Below are positions 1 through 8,435 of a stretch of DNA of 64,000 bases, one piece after another; position 1 is the stretch's first letter; each line of letters starts with the position of its first letter. Where the stretch lies: assembly GCA_027533395.1 (NCBI GenBank), contig JAPZUF010000017.1, positions 1 through 64,000 of the forward strand, given 5' to 3'. A program made the position numbers and the translations under genes. Source of the DNA: Cyclobacteriaceae bacterium. Its GTDB lineage: Bacteria > Bacteroidota > Bacteroidia > Cytophagales > Cyclobacteriaceae. Below the pieces are notes generated by a model. It did no database searches and was not told the origin of the DNA. It saw only the letters and a program-made list of their open reading frames with translations.

Positions 1-112
1 TGAATGGTTAAAGAAAAACTTCTTAACTCTAATTGAGAATACAAAATGTGAGCATCCTGCTAAAAAACAAACTCATTATCAAATTCTAAATCTCTTAAAT
101 GAACTTCCTTAA
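1..112 (+). CDS. C-terminal end of an unidentified protein (partial)
   Basis: An open frame enters from the left edge in frame 2 and ends at TAA 110-112, giving 36 residues (it begins EWLKKNFLTL and ends NLLNELP). There is no in-frame start inside the window, so this can only be the tail of a longer gene. The composition (Lys, Asn and Leu rich, amphipathic) is protein-like, but no family motif is visible. The neighbour on the opposite strand is an LPS glycosyltransferase, so a polysaccharide gene is possible, but that is only a guess from context. Confidence 0.4.
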   Translation, partial: EWLKKNFLTLIENTKCEHPAKKQTHYQILNLLNELP

Positions 113-442
113 GTTAACAACTATGGTGACAACACCGACCAAAGGCAAATACTGGCATGTTTGTAGCCGACTAAGAATCCATCCAACTTAGGTAGTCAAT
201 GATGAACTAAAATCAAAATCTTACTTTACAAATCCTTTTAGATAAATAAAAAAACTGTCGAAAAAAGAATTAAGCTTTAAAAAGATTTATTTCTAAACAA
301 ACATATTTTATCAAATTAACAGTTTTCAACATTAAGCCTGTTGAGATATTTATTAACCACAAACAAGTTAAAAGATTTAACAATCAATCATCGAATAACA
401 TTTTTTACAGATTAAAGTTACACCAGGCATTAAAGAAATTGT
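113..442. other. Intergenic region between convergent genes, nothing recognised
   Basis: AT-rich 330-bp stretch between a plus-strand stop at 112 and the minus-strand stop at 443. I see no open frame of useful length, no tRNA-like cloverleaf and no clear hairpin with a T tract. It probably holds the two transcript ends. Confidence 0.4.
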
Positions 443-1447
443 TTAAGCTTGACTGATGATAACATCATCTTTATTCTCAATCAGTTTTAATTGTTGCTGA
501 ATTAATTTAGCTATGTCGGATACTTCATATTGAGTAGTGTCTATCGCTAAACTTCCTCTATTGTACGGACGATAAATCTCTACATCAGTAACATTAAAAA
601 ATCCAAAAGTTGGTGTATTCGATGCGCTAGCTAAATGCATAATACCACTATCAGCTCCAATAAAACATTTACAATTTGCTAGAATACCTCCCATTTCTCG
701 TAAATCTTCACTATAAATTGTTGGAAGTTTAAAATCAAGCTGAGAAACATTCTCTTTAGGAAGCAACTCGAAAAAAGTATGATCAGGAAATAACTTTTCT
801 AATTCATCGAAAAATCTTTTCCACCATTCTTTGCTATGCATTTTTTTTGCTGTTGCAAAAGTGTAAAGACAAATTATCTTTTCTTTCCTTGGTAATATTT
901 TATCTAATAAAACCTTTCCTCTTTCTATTTCGCCTTCACTTAACTTAAGATTCAAATAAGGAACATCTCTATCATGCACATTGCTCTTAATAAAAAATCG
1001 CAATGAATAGACAGGATATTTCCCCATATGTTTATACCCATCTAATTGTAATTTTGTATCCGTTCGACAAGAAAGTTTCATAGTTCCTCTTGCAAGCTTG
1101 GCTGCAATCGAACCAGACTTAGAACTTTCATTTACATTAATAACTAAATCGTATTTCTTTGTTAAAATTTTAAACCAACCTTTCAGATAATTCCAAAAAT
1201 CTTTAAACGGTTTTCGAGGTAGTTGAATGATTTCATCTAAACTGCCATATTGTTTAAATAATATCTTTGCGATATTACCTTTGGCAAATAAATCTATTTT
1301 GGCATGTGGAAATTGAAATTCTATTTCTTGAAGTAAAGGCGTTACTAATAATAAGTTGCCAACCCGGTGGTTAGGCCTTATAACCAGAATTGTTTTGATT
1401 TTTCTTTGTAGAGCATCAAAATCTTGATTTACATAGTTTTCTTGCAT
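443..1447 (-). CDS. Glycosyltransferase family 9 (heptosyltransferase-like)
   Basis: 334 residues, the usual length for ADP-heptose:LPS heptosyltransferases, which transfer heptose from ADP-heptose to the LPS inner core on the cytoplasmic face of the inner membrane. The N-terminal Rossmann half opens with ILVIRPNHRVGNLLLVTPLL (about residues 20-39), corresponding to the family's RxxxxGD acceptor-side motif, but with GN instead of GD. The C-terminal nucleotide-sugar half carries FIGADSGIMHLASA (from about residue 262), the conserved GxDSGxxHLA donor-binding signature. The ATG at 1447 lies inside the upstream kinase gene (32-bp overlap), so the two are co-transcribed and probably translationally coupled. 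The partner is an LPS-kinase-like protein, which supports a role in LPS core or a related glycolipid. Sugar specificity cannot be read from the sequence. Confidence 0.85.
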   Translation of the reverse strand: MQENYVNQDFDALQRKIKTILVIRPNHRVGNLLLVTPLLQEIEFQFPHAKIDLFAKGNIAKILFKQYGSLDEIIQLPRKPFKDFWNYLKGWFKILTKKYDLVINVNESSKSGSIAAKLARGTMKLSCRTDTKLQLDGYKHMGKYPVYSLRFFIKSNVHDRDVPYLNLKLSEGEIERGKVLLDKILPRKEKIICLYTFATAKKMHSKEWWKRFFDELEKLFPDHTFFELLPKENVSQLDFKLPTIYSEDLREMGGILANCKCFIGADSGIMHLASASNTPTFGFFNVTDVEIYRPYNRGSLAIDTTQYEVSDIAKLIQQQLKLIENKDDVIISQA

Positions 1448-2282
1448 CTTTTAGATTCTGTATTTTTTGAATTACTAACTTATTAAATAAATTCTTTACT
1501 TTTGTAAGTGTATAGTATTTAATTTTCTTTCTAAGATTTCTTAGGTAACTCACTCTAGCACTATATGCCTGCAATTCTCTAATCAGATTTTCTTTTTTGT
1601 AATGGTTGAGTGAAGCATACATTTGTAAAAAATTTTCTAAATCCTCTTCATACTTAAATGATAACCTAGAAAGATTCTTAATTCTTTCGTTATAGGTAAT
1701 CTTTGTGAATTTGATTCGATTTAAATCAACGAGCGAAAAATTTATAACATCCTGATTAAAATATACCAAGACATTTGATATAGAAAGATCATCATGAAAA
1801 ATTCCTTTGCTATGCAATTGGTATATAAAAACAGCAAAGTCGTTTATAAGTTGTTGTCTGTTAATTGTAGTATGACCTGATTCTTGATTTAAAATCTCAT
1901 ACAGATTATTCACCGGATCGTAATGACTGATGTAATAACTCTTAGTTAATAAACCCAACTTATAGACATCAAAATATCCAACAGGTTCTGGTGTATGAAT
2001 AGAAAGACTCTTAAGTTTTATTGCAAATTCAAATGAACGTTGCGCTTTGGATTTTCGAATAGTGGAGTACGCCAACCGGTTAAAAAAGTACATACCAGCG
2101 AAGGATTTTACTACCAAGTTTGCCCCTTCAAAGTCTAATTTTTTAATAACGTTTCTATTATCTTTTATTACCTCTCCACTAGTTTCGAATAGCTGGATAA
2201 GCCTGTTTAACGTATTTTCTGAAAATTGATTTTTATCTGCTATGCTTAATTTCAAGCCCATTCTTTTCTGCGTTATAGTCAT
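1416..2282 (-). CDS. LPS/Kdo kinase-like protein
   Basis: 288 residues with a compact protein-kinase-like fold of the lipopolysaccharide kinase (KdkA/WaaP) type. Visible landmarks are a VVKSF strand with the likely ATP-binding Lys59, a helix Glu near 85, the catalytic loop HDDLSISNVL (His163, Asp165, Asn170) and a metal-binding DLNR at about 186-189 in place of DFG. In this family DLNR or DFD-like forms are common. The kinase would phosphorylate Kdo or core heptose of LPS, or a related lipid sugar, on the cytoplasmic side. It is the first gene of a two-gene minus-strand unit and overlaps the GT9 gene by 32 bp. The basic C-terminus (after residue 240) is Lys/Arg rich and may touch membrane lipid. 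I chose ATG 2282; an internal ATG at codon 8 is also possible. Confidence 0.75.
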   Translation of the reverse strand: MTITQKRMGLKLSIADKNQFSENTLNRLIQLFETSGEVIKDNRNVIKKLDFEGANLVVKSFAGMYFFNRLAYSTIRKSKAQRSFEFAIKLKSLSIHTPEPVGYFDVYKLGLLTKSYYISHYDPVNNLYEILNQESGHTTINRQQLINDFAVFIYQLHSKGIFHDDLSISNVLVYFNQDVINFSLVDLNRIKFTKITYNERIKNLSRLSFKYEEDLENFLQMYASLNHYKKENLIRELQAYSARVSYLRNLRKKIKYYTLTKVKNLFNKLVIQKIQNLKDARKLCKSRF

Positions 2283-2640
2283 TTAACAATTAAATCACTG
2301 AAATAGTCTATATTATATATAGTTTTTATATTTTTTAAGGCAAATTAATACGTTAATAACATGGAGTTAACATAAAATTAACAGAAGGTGAAGCTTAGCA
2401 TTATAATAAGGTAAAAATTCAGGAAGAAAGTCTTATTCCCAAAACACCTATTTCAAAAGTCTCACTAACAGTTATACCCAATTTTAAAAGGTCAATCTTT
2501 TACAAGTCCAATTCAAAACTTCTTAAAGATATATAACAAATTAAAAGCTTTATGAGGTTTAATCTGGTTAACTTATGTTAAGAATTTAATTTTGGCTGAG
2601 AATCGATTCTACTTTATAGATTTTAAATAACTAAATCCAT
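2283..2640. other. AT-rich intergenic region, nothing recognised
   Basis: About 360 bp of AT-rich DNA upstream of the LPS kinase gene. It must carry that gene's promoter, but I do not find an exact TAnnTTTG box close to the start. No coding frame or stable hairpin stands out. Confidence 0.35.
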
Positions 2641-2643
2641 ATC

Positions 2644-2764
2644 TGGCGCGGAAGTTACTTCCGTGCCACGAATGTTGAAATAGATATTTCATTTTACCAT
2701 ACAAACGCATTCGTTTATTGGCACGGATGAACTGCCCACATCCCAACACACAACATCCGCGCCA
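2644..2764. repeat. REP/BIME-like palindromic repeat pair
   Basis: Two related GC-rich palindromes stand in AT-rich DNA. The first (2644-2668) has arms TGGCGCGGAAGT and ACTTCCGTGCCA around one T. The second has arms TGGCACGGATG (2719-2729) and CATCCGCGCCA (2754-2764) around a 24-bp loop. All four half-sites share TGGCRCGGAWG. This mosaic of inverted units resembles bacterial REP/BIME elements, usually mobilised by a Y1 RAYT transposase, none of which is in the window. An open minus-strand frame covers the region (2609-2953), but its composition follows the repeat and I do not regard it as a gene. Confidence 0.65.
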
Positions 2765-2807
2765 GTTGGGGTAGGGGCTTGGTGTGTAACGAAGTGGAGC
2801 ACCGGAG

Positions 2808-2825
2808 TCTAGCCGTACGGCTAGA
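2808..2825. repeat. 18-bp perfect palindrome in a GC-rich patch
   Basis: TCTAGCCGTACGGCTAGA reads the same on both strands. It sits in a GC-rich patch (about 2755-2860) that contrasts with the surrounding AT-rich sequence and follows the REP-like pair, so it is probably part of the same repeat cluster. Just beyond it, at 2887-2907, is a 7-bp unit (TAAGTAG, TAAGTAG, TGAGTAG) in three tandem copies. Confidence 0.55.
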
Positions 2826-2992
2826 GAGCCCCGCACAGCCCGGCTGCCGCCCATTTCATTTAGTTGTTGGTTGTTCGAAAGAGACGTAAGTAGTAAGTAG
2901 TGAGTAGTTCGTAAGATGTTTGTGTGACAATAGAAGGTATGCTGAAAATGCAAGGAAACAACACCGATTGTAGGAAAAGGGAAAAGATTTTC

Positions 2993-5638
2993 TTAATTCA
3001 ATTTGATTACCTGCATGTAATTGCTTGCTGCTACTAGCAACTTAACTTCTTTTCCATCTTGGAATAGTTTGAGTTGGGTGGCATTGTAGGGTTGCTGGTG
3101 CTGCATTTCTCCGTTGGCGTTGTACACGTAGGCGAGTTGTTGGGTTTTATCGTGTATGGTAAAATACAATTTGTTGTTGCCGAAGTCGTAATACTTTACT
3201 TCAACGTTATTGAGGCCAATGAATTCGTTGGTTACTAAGGTTTTTCCTTCTTGGTTGAGGAGTACGGTTTTTCGGTTGTCTTGGCGCACTACTACATAAT
3301 CGCTTTGCTGCTCGGATTTTACTAAGGCGAACATAGAGTTGGATTCTTCTTTGACTAAGGTTTCGCGCATGAGCTCTTTTCCGTTTGCATCTACTTTTAC
3401 TTTGTAGCCATCTAAGAGCACAATTACGAAATGGGCGGGCTCTTGCTGGTTGGCATTTTTAGCAAACCACTGCCCGCTTACACGGCCTTTTAAATCGAAG
3501 GGAAATCCTTTTACTGCTTCTCCTCTCCTAGTGAATAAAACTAGTTGTTGATTTTTTTGCAGAGCCACTACATAATCTTTTCCAGCTAAGCGTACGTGCT
3601 CAGGCATAGGCATGGCGGGTGCTGTTAATTTTTTAGGGTTCCACCCTTCGAGGGGTTCTCCTTCTTTTGATAGCATGTACACGGTACCGTTTTGCGCTTG
3701 CGTAAGCCAACGGTATTTTCTGCTTTTGTCGTAGTCAATTACTTGTAACCCATCTGTTTTGGCAGGCAAGGTTTTGGGAAATCCGGTAACGGCATTTCCT
3801 AATCTATCAATTATATAAAGTTGTGTGCCATCGTGCAGCAAATATTGTAGCTTACCGTTGCTGAGGTAATCGACCTGGTAGGCATCTTGTAAAAGGATGT
3901 TGTTCATCGAAACATTCCATAGTTCTTTGCCTTGCAGGTTGAGTAAGCGCAAGGTTTTGCTTGAGTCTTGTACGAGGATTTCTGTGGATTTATCGTTGTG
4001 GTTTTTTACTGGCAAACAAACCTGTGCAATGCCGGCTGGCAAAGTAATGTTCACATAGTTTTTAACTGCTGCTACTTTTTTGTTGTTGCTCCACTGTAAG
4101 CGATAGTTCGTGTAAAACTGATTGTTTAAGTTGCTATACTGAAAGGCTAACATGCCTATTTGGTTGACAGCTTTTTGCTTCTCTACAAATTGTTTCCAAC
4201 TGGGTTTTAATTTTCTTTTGAGGTATTGCACTGCACGTGAGCCATCTACAAAGAAGCTGAGGTTACTTTCTAACAAAACGCTTTCGAGGTAGTTGTTTAC
4301 TTCTACTGTTTTGCCCCAGGTGTTTTCTTCGTTGAAATCGTCTATCCAGATTTTTAAGGCTTGGTTGCTAGACGAAAACGCCACTACATTGCCTAAGCGT
4401 GTAAAGTAGGTTTGATTGAATTCTTTCTTGACCGGAAAAAATAAAGTAGACAAATATCCATTATCGATTTGATGGATGTTTACATCGGCATAGGTTTCGA
4501 GGTAAACTGAGTCTTCGGCCGGGTTGTTGGCAATTTTTAGTAATGCCGGGTAGAGGGCATCTTCTTTGCCCATGGCAATTAAAAAGATATCTTGATAGTT
4601 GCCTGAGCTTGTTTCTAGTTTCATTCTTGTCCACTCTTTGTCGGTTGAGGCATAGAGGGAGGTAATCTCGGCTTCGTTCCACTTAAACAAGTGTTGAATA
4701 GAATCTTTGTTGGCTTTGGGGAGGGCGTTCCAAACTTGTTTGCCGTATAACTCAGGGTTAGTTATGCCGATGTGCCACACGGCCAGGCTTCTGTTGCTGA
4801 TGTAGGCTTTGGCTGAAAAGGAAACAGGGTTCTGACTTTGAAAATAATTTAACCAATCTGTTTTGTTGGTGGTATCGGCAAGGGTAAAGCCGCTGGCTAC
4901 GAGGGCATCTTGTTCTTGCTTCACATCGAGTTGTGAAATAGTACCTGTAATGAGGGGGGTGCTGTTATCTTTCTCAATTAGTACTTGCAGTATCTGCATT
5001 ACTTTGGCTTGGTCGACCCAAACATCGCCCATGTCGTTTTTAATGGTGGGAATGGCGTTGAGGGTAGTGTTGCGTTGTAAGATGCTTTTTTCTTTTTCTT
5101 GTAGTTGTCTTACTACATCTTCAATTAACAGCGCACTGGTGCTGGCCGCTGCCAAATTGTTTTGAATGATATAGCTAAACGTTATTTTATCGAACACGAT
5201 TTCTTCTATGGTAAAGCCGCTGAGTAAACGGTTTTGTTGCCTTACTTTAATGCCTTTGGCTTTTGCTTTTTTTACCAATTGGGTCGTAAAACTTTGAAGC
5301 GCTTCTGTTGGCAAATAGGCTACGGCATCGAAACCGGATTGGTCTTTTAAGTGGACGGATACCAGTTCTGCTTGCTGAAACAGTGTGTTGAATTCTTGTT
5401 GTATGTTTTCTTGTATGGCTACTCGTGTGGCTTGTGTGGCCACTTGCAACCAGTTGCTTTCTGTTAATTCTTTTAAACAGTTTTCGCAAGCGCCTGGCTT
5501 AAAGACAAGGGCTGCTTGTGTGGGCACCCATTGCGCAAAAGTTTTGGCTCCTGCATTTTTGATATATTCTGTTATGAAATAAGCACCGGCTACTAATGCC
5601 AGTATGATGCTTGTAAGGATGATGGCTCGTTTCTTCAC
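2993..5638 (-). CDS. Large membrane-anchored protein with C-terminal propeller-like repeats, function unknown
   Basis: 881 residues. It has a single N-terminal membrane anchor or uncleaved signal (about residues 5-25), so the rest is periplasmic. A Cys pair (Cys51 and Cys54, in CENC) follows soon after. The N-terminal 500 residues show no motif I can name; weakly, they recall DUF3352-type proteins. From about residue 530 to the end there are repeated strands with patterns such as LYIIDRLGNAVTGFP, LFTRRGEAVKGFP and VYMLSKEGEPLEGW, a beta-propeller-like series of short blades with a D/R-x-x-G-x-x-x-x-GF(P/W) turn. It is monocistronic, flanked by repeat-rich intergenic DNA. A near-consensus -7 box (TATCTTCG) lies just upstream on the minus strand. 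No catalytic residue pattern is evident; a structural or binding role is only a guess. Confidence 0.8.
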   Translation of the reverse strand: MKKRAIILTSIILALVAGAYFITEYIKNAGAKTFAQWVPTQAALVFKPGACENCLKELTESNWLQVATQATRVAIQENIQQEFNTLFQQAELVSVHLKDQSGFDAVAYLPTEALQSFTTQLVKKAKAKGIKVRQQNRLLSGFTIEEIVFDKITFSYIIQNNLAAASTSALLIEDVVRQLQEKEKSILQRNTTLNAIPTIKNDMGDVWVDQAKVMQILQVLIEKDNSTPLITGTISQLDVKQEQDALVASGFTLADTTNKTDWLNYFQSQNPVSFSAKAYISNRSLAVWHIGITNPELYGKQVWNALPKANKDSIQHLFKWNEAEITSLYASTDKEWTRMKLETSSGNYQDIFLIAMGKEDALYPALLKIANNPAEDSVYLETYADVNIHQIDNGYLSTLFFPVKKEFNQTYFTRLGNVVAFSSSNQALKIWIDDFNEENTWGKTVEVNNYLESVLLESNLSFFVDGSRAVQYLKRKLKPSWKQFVEKQKAVNQIGMLAFQYSNLNNQFYTNYRLQWSNNKKVAAVKNYVNITLPAGIAQVCLPVKNHNDKSTEILVQDSSKTLRLLNLQGKELWNVSMNNILLQDAYQVDYLSNGKLQYLLHDGTQLYIIDRLGNAVTGFPKTLPAKTDGLQVIDYDKSRKYRWLTQAQNGTVYMLSKEGEPLEGWNPKKLTAPAMPMPEHVRLAGKDYVVALQKNQQLVLFTRRGEAVKGFPFDLKGRVSGQWFAKNANQQEPAHFVIVLLDGYKVKVDANGKELMRETLVKEESNSMFALVKSEQQSDYVVVRQDNRKTVLLNQEGKTLVTNEFIGLNNVEVKYYDFGNNKLYFTIHDKTQQLAYVYNANGEMQHQQPYNATQLKLFQDGKEVKLLVAASNYMQVIKLN

Positions 5639-5768
5639 TCGCTGTTAAAAAAGCGAAGATACGGGATTATGCTTTAAGATTTTGTAGGGTTAATGTATTG
5701 TTAGGGGTTTCTGATTGATATTGAAATGCTTTTGACGTATAAGGCATAATAGTATAGTGTTATTCGTT

Positions 5769-5919
5769 GTACTTTTTGCCCCAGCCAAGGCGGGATGTAC
5801 CACTTGATGCAAAAAGTACCCAAAAAATCAAGGCCCAAAAATGCTTCCACCCACTTGCCAACGCACACCCCGCTTTTGGGCCATGCTAAAGCTTGGCAGG
5901 CCGGGCCAACGCACATTTA
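5769..5919. repeat. Dispersed intergenic repeat, copy A
   Basis: This element is repeated at 8436-8543. Shared blocks in order: GTACTTTTTGC, then its inverted partner GCAAAAAGTAC, then A-tract plus ATCAAGGCCCAAAAATGCTT, CACTTGCC, CGCACACCCCGCTTTTGGGC, and a final GGCCAACGC..CATTTA. It has two internal inverted repeats: the GTACTTTTTGC pair and GGCCCAAAA against TTTTGGGCC. Copy A is longer because its first loop carries 23 extra bases around GCCAAGGCGGG and its tail carries an extra AAGCTTGGCAGG segment. A minus-strand open frame (5701-5916) across it is a by-product of the repeat. Confidence 0.8.
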
Positions 5920-6020
5920 TTGTTTGACAAGTCTATGAATGTTTGAATTAAAATAATTCAATATAGCTTAGGAATTACATATTCGGAATACCAATAATTA
6001 TGTGTAGTATTTAAAAAAAA

Positions 6021-6042
6021 GTCCACGATTTAAATCGTGGAC
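6021..6042 (-). terminator. 22-bp perfect palindrome with T tract, probable terminator
   Basis: The arms GTCCACGATTT and AAATCGTGGAC form a perfect 11-bp stem with no required loop. On the minus strand the stem is followed at once by eight T residues (complement of A 6013-6020), the form of an intrinsic terminator. The nearest minus-strand gene upstream is the amidohydrolase ending at 6423, almost 400 bp away, so it may equally be another copy of a small palindromic repeat. Confidence 0.5.
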
Positions 6043-6214
6043 TGTTGTAAATTAATTCTATGCTTATCGACAACTATATTGTTGAGTAAGTTTGGTATTG
6101 TTTGGATTAAAAATCCTCTGATAATGCTTCCGATTTAATTAAGTGATGGATTGTAATTGAACCATTAAGTTGTTTTACTATTCCATGTGATTTACGCTCA
6201 GGCCGCTGGGCCTC

Positions 6215-6294
6215 GCACAGTGCTTTTTTCGCTGTATGCAACCCGCACATTCCCTGCGAGTCCAAAGGTTGCATAAGGCTTAAAAGCACTGTGC
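6215..6294. repeat. 80-bp imperfect inverted repeat
   Basis: Outer arms GCACAGTGCTTTT (6215-6227) and AAAAGCACTGTGC (6282-6294) are perfect complements. Inner arms TATGCAACC (6235-6243) and GGTTGCATA (6267-6275) are also perfect, with a short mismatched bulge between the two pairs and a 23-base loop. The RNA would fold into one long hairpin. No gene occupies it. It is either another intergenic repeat element or a structured 3' region behind the amidohydrolase gene. Confidence 0.65.
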
Positions 6295-6422
6295 TGATAT
6301 AAACCTTTATTCTTCACGTGTTCATTTACCTTGACTTGATTATAGGTACTTCTTTGCCAAGTGTTGCTAATCTTATTTTATGGTTAAGGCTATGGCCAGC
6401 AGCTTATCTCTTGTATTGGTGT

Positions 6423-8126
6423 TTAGTTTCTTTTGTACACTATTTTTCCGCCTACGACTGTCATGGTTACTTGTGCTTCGAGTATTTCTTGCTCGGGAAC
6501 TTCCATGATGTTTTTACTAAATACAGTGAAGTCGGCTAGTTTGCCTACCGCAATCGAGCCTTTTATGTTTTCGGCAAACTCGCCAAAGGATGCAAAAAGT
6601 GTGTAGGATTTTAAAGCTTGTTCGCGTGTCATTTTTTCTTCGGGTTCGTAGCCATTCTCTGGTGTGCCGGCTAATGTTTTTCTTGAAACAGATGCATAGA
6701 AGGATGGAATGGGATTTAAGGGTTCAACAGGTGCATCTGTTCCATTTACAATAACAGCTCCTGATTTTAATAAGGTTTGCCACATGTAGGCGCCTTCTTT
6801 GATTCTTTTTTCTCCTAAGCGTTCAATGGCCCAAGGTCTGTCGCTGCTCATGTGGATGGCTTGCATGGCCGGAATAACGCCCATTTGTGCGAAGCGCTGG
6901 ATATCGTTGGGATGAAGGTGTTGTGCGTGTTCAATTCTAAAACGATGTTCTTTTGCTTTGGTAGGATTTTCTTTGAAAGCAATTTCGTATCGATCTAAAA
7001 TTTCTTTGTTGGCGCGATCGCCAATGGCGTGCGAACAAACCTGGAAGCCAGCGTTTAAAGCATCGCGTGAAACTTTTAAAACGGTATCCATGGAGTATGT
7101 GGCCATGCCTGAGAAATCGGGTCTGTCGGTGTAGGGTTCTAACAACCATGCACCGCGCGAACCTAAGGCGCCATCACAATTTAATTTCACTGAGCGAATG
7201 GTTAAGAAGTGTGTAGAGTCGATATAGGGACCTGATTTGAAATATTCATACACCTGGCCTAAGTCCCAACCGGTAAGCATCGGATATAATCTTACGCCTA
7301 ATTTTTTCTCAGCTAAAAACTTTTTGAACAAGGCAATATTTTCTCTGCTTGCGCCTGCATCATGAAAACTGGTGATGCCATTTCTCCAGCAGGCTTGAAT
7401 GGCCAACTCTAGTGCTTGTTCATCTGTTTCGGCTGTGTTCTCCGGAATCTTAGTAGCTACCAACATCATCGCGCGTTCATTGAGAATACCCGTTGGATTG
7501 CCTAACTCATCGCGAATAATTTCTCCGCCTTCTTCTGTATTTTGTTGTAAGGTTTCTTTTGCTAATTGATTAAGTCCTGCTATTTCCATGGCTTTTGCAT
7601 TGGCCAATGCTGCGTGGCCGGAAGCATGACGCAAGAACACTGGATTGTTTGGCGAAGCTTCGCTTAATAAATGATGGGTTTGAAATCCCTTCACCATCTT
7701 CGCAGGTTTGGTTGTCCATTTGTCTTGGTGCCAACCACGCCCAACAATCCATTGGCCGGGTTGTGCTTTGGCAACAGCTTCTTTTACTTTCTCAACCAGT
7801 TCTTCATAACTTTTTACTTGCATTAAATCGAGGTTGAGTTCGTTATAACCCACGCCCATGATGTGTGCATGACCTTCAATGAAACCGGGTGTCATGGTTT
7901 GTCCTTGTAAATCGATTACTTCGGTTTCATCGCCAATCCAATTCTCTATTTCTGTGTTGCTGCCGAGTGCAACAATTTTATCGCCTGTAACGGCTACAGC
8001 TTCTACTTGTGCTTGTTTATCTTCTGCTGTGTAAATATTTCCGTTTTTAAATACGCGTTCAGCTTTCTTATCGGGGCTGCACGCGAAACAAAATAATAGA
8101 AGTGAAAGAAGGATCGTAATTCTCAT
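6423..8126 (-). CDS. Amidohydrolase family 3 protein (YtcJ-like), probable lipoprotein
   Basis: 567 residues from ATG 8126. A longer frame reaches 8228, but its first 34 residues are untypical and a signal peptide begins exactly at this ATG (MRITILLSLLLFCFAC). Cys16 followed by SPD looks like a lipoprotein cleavage site, although the lipobox has Cys at -3. The body is a TIM-barrel amidohydrolase: GFIEGHAHIMGVG gives the His86-x-His88 metal pair, DGALGSRGAWLLEPY and SHAIGDRAN are typical of YtcJ-type enzymes, and NGTDAPVEPLNP near the C-terminus supplies the late catalytic Asp. Such enzymes hydrolyse amide or related bonds of unknown small substrates, here at the periplasmic face. It is monocistronic and lies between two copies of a dispersed repeat. 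Confidence 0.85.
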   Translation of the reverse strand: MRITILLSLLLFCFACSPDKKAERVFKNGNIYTAEDKQAQVEAVAVTGDKIVALGSNTEIENWIGDETEVIDLQGQTMTPGFIEGHAHIMGVGYNELNLDLMQVKSYEELVEKVKEAVAKAQPGQWIVGRGWHQDKWTTKPAKMVKGFQTHHLLSEASPNNPVFLRHASGHAALANAKAMEIAGLNQLAKETLQQNTEEGGEIIRDELGNPTGILNERAMMLVATKIPENTAETDEQALELAIQACWRNGITSFHDAGASRENIALFKKFLAEKKLGVRLYPMLTGWDLGQVYEYFKSGPYIDSTHFLTIRSVKLNCDGALGSRGAWLLEPYTDRPDFSGMATYSMDTVLKVSRDALNAGFQVCSHAIGDRANKEILDRYEIAFKENPTKAKEHRFRIEHAQHLHPNDIQRFAQMGVIPAMQAIHMSSDRPWAIERLGEKRIKEGAYMWQTLLKSGAVIVNGTDAPVEPLNPIPSFYASVSRKTLAGTPENGYEPEEKMTREQALKSYTLFASFGEFAENIKGSIAVGKLADFTVFSKNIMEVPEQEILEAQVTMTVVGGKIVYKRN

Positions 8127-8435
8127 GTTCTTAGGTTTGGAATGTGAATATAAAGAATAATAAACAACAATGAAGAAACTCACTTCAATTGTACAAACCA
8201 TTAACTTAACTCCCTTGTTTGAAGGCAAGAAAGCTTCTACTCATCTATTGAGTTTGACAAAGCAAATAACTTTAAACAAAAAATCAATTTAATTTCTAAT
8301 TTCAATCCACGAAAAAGGATTATTGTGTTATGAAAAAAATCATTATGATCTAATTCTGAAAGCCATCAATTCATAGTAAAATATATTGAGAGTCAATGAG
8401 CCGAATACTCATTTTTCAACAAAGAGTTTGTTTAT

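Noticed and set aside
1416-1447. The overlap of the two LPS genes as evidence for a frameshift
   Set aside because: Both proteins are complete in length and motifs, so the overlap is a true gene arrangement.
2887-2907. 7-bp tandem repeat (three units) as a phase-variable tract
   Set aside because: It is intergenic, too short and not next to a promoter; noted only as part of the repeat cluster.
2609-2953. 114-residue minus-strand open frame
   Set aside because: It coincides with the REP-like cluster and GC-rich palindrome; the composition follows the repeat and there is no plausible gene start or promoter.
5701-5916. 71-residue minus-strand open frame
   Set aside because: It reads through dispersed repeat copy A; a frame through the second copy (8416-8601) shows only the repeat-derived similarity.
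6107-6289. 60-residue minus-strand open frame
   Set aside because: It spans the 80-bp inverted repeat, which explains the absence of stops.
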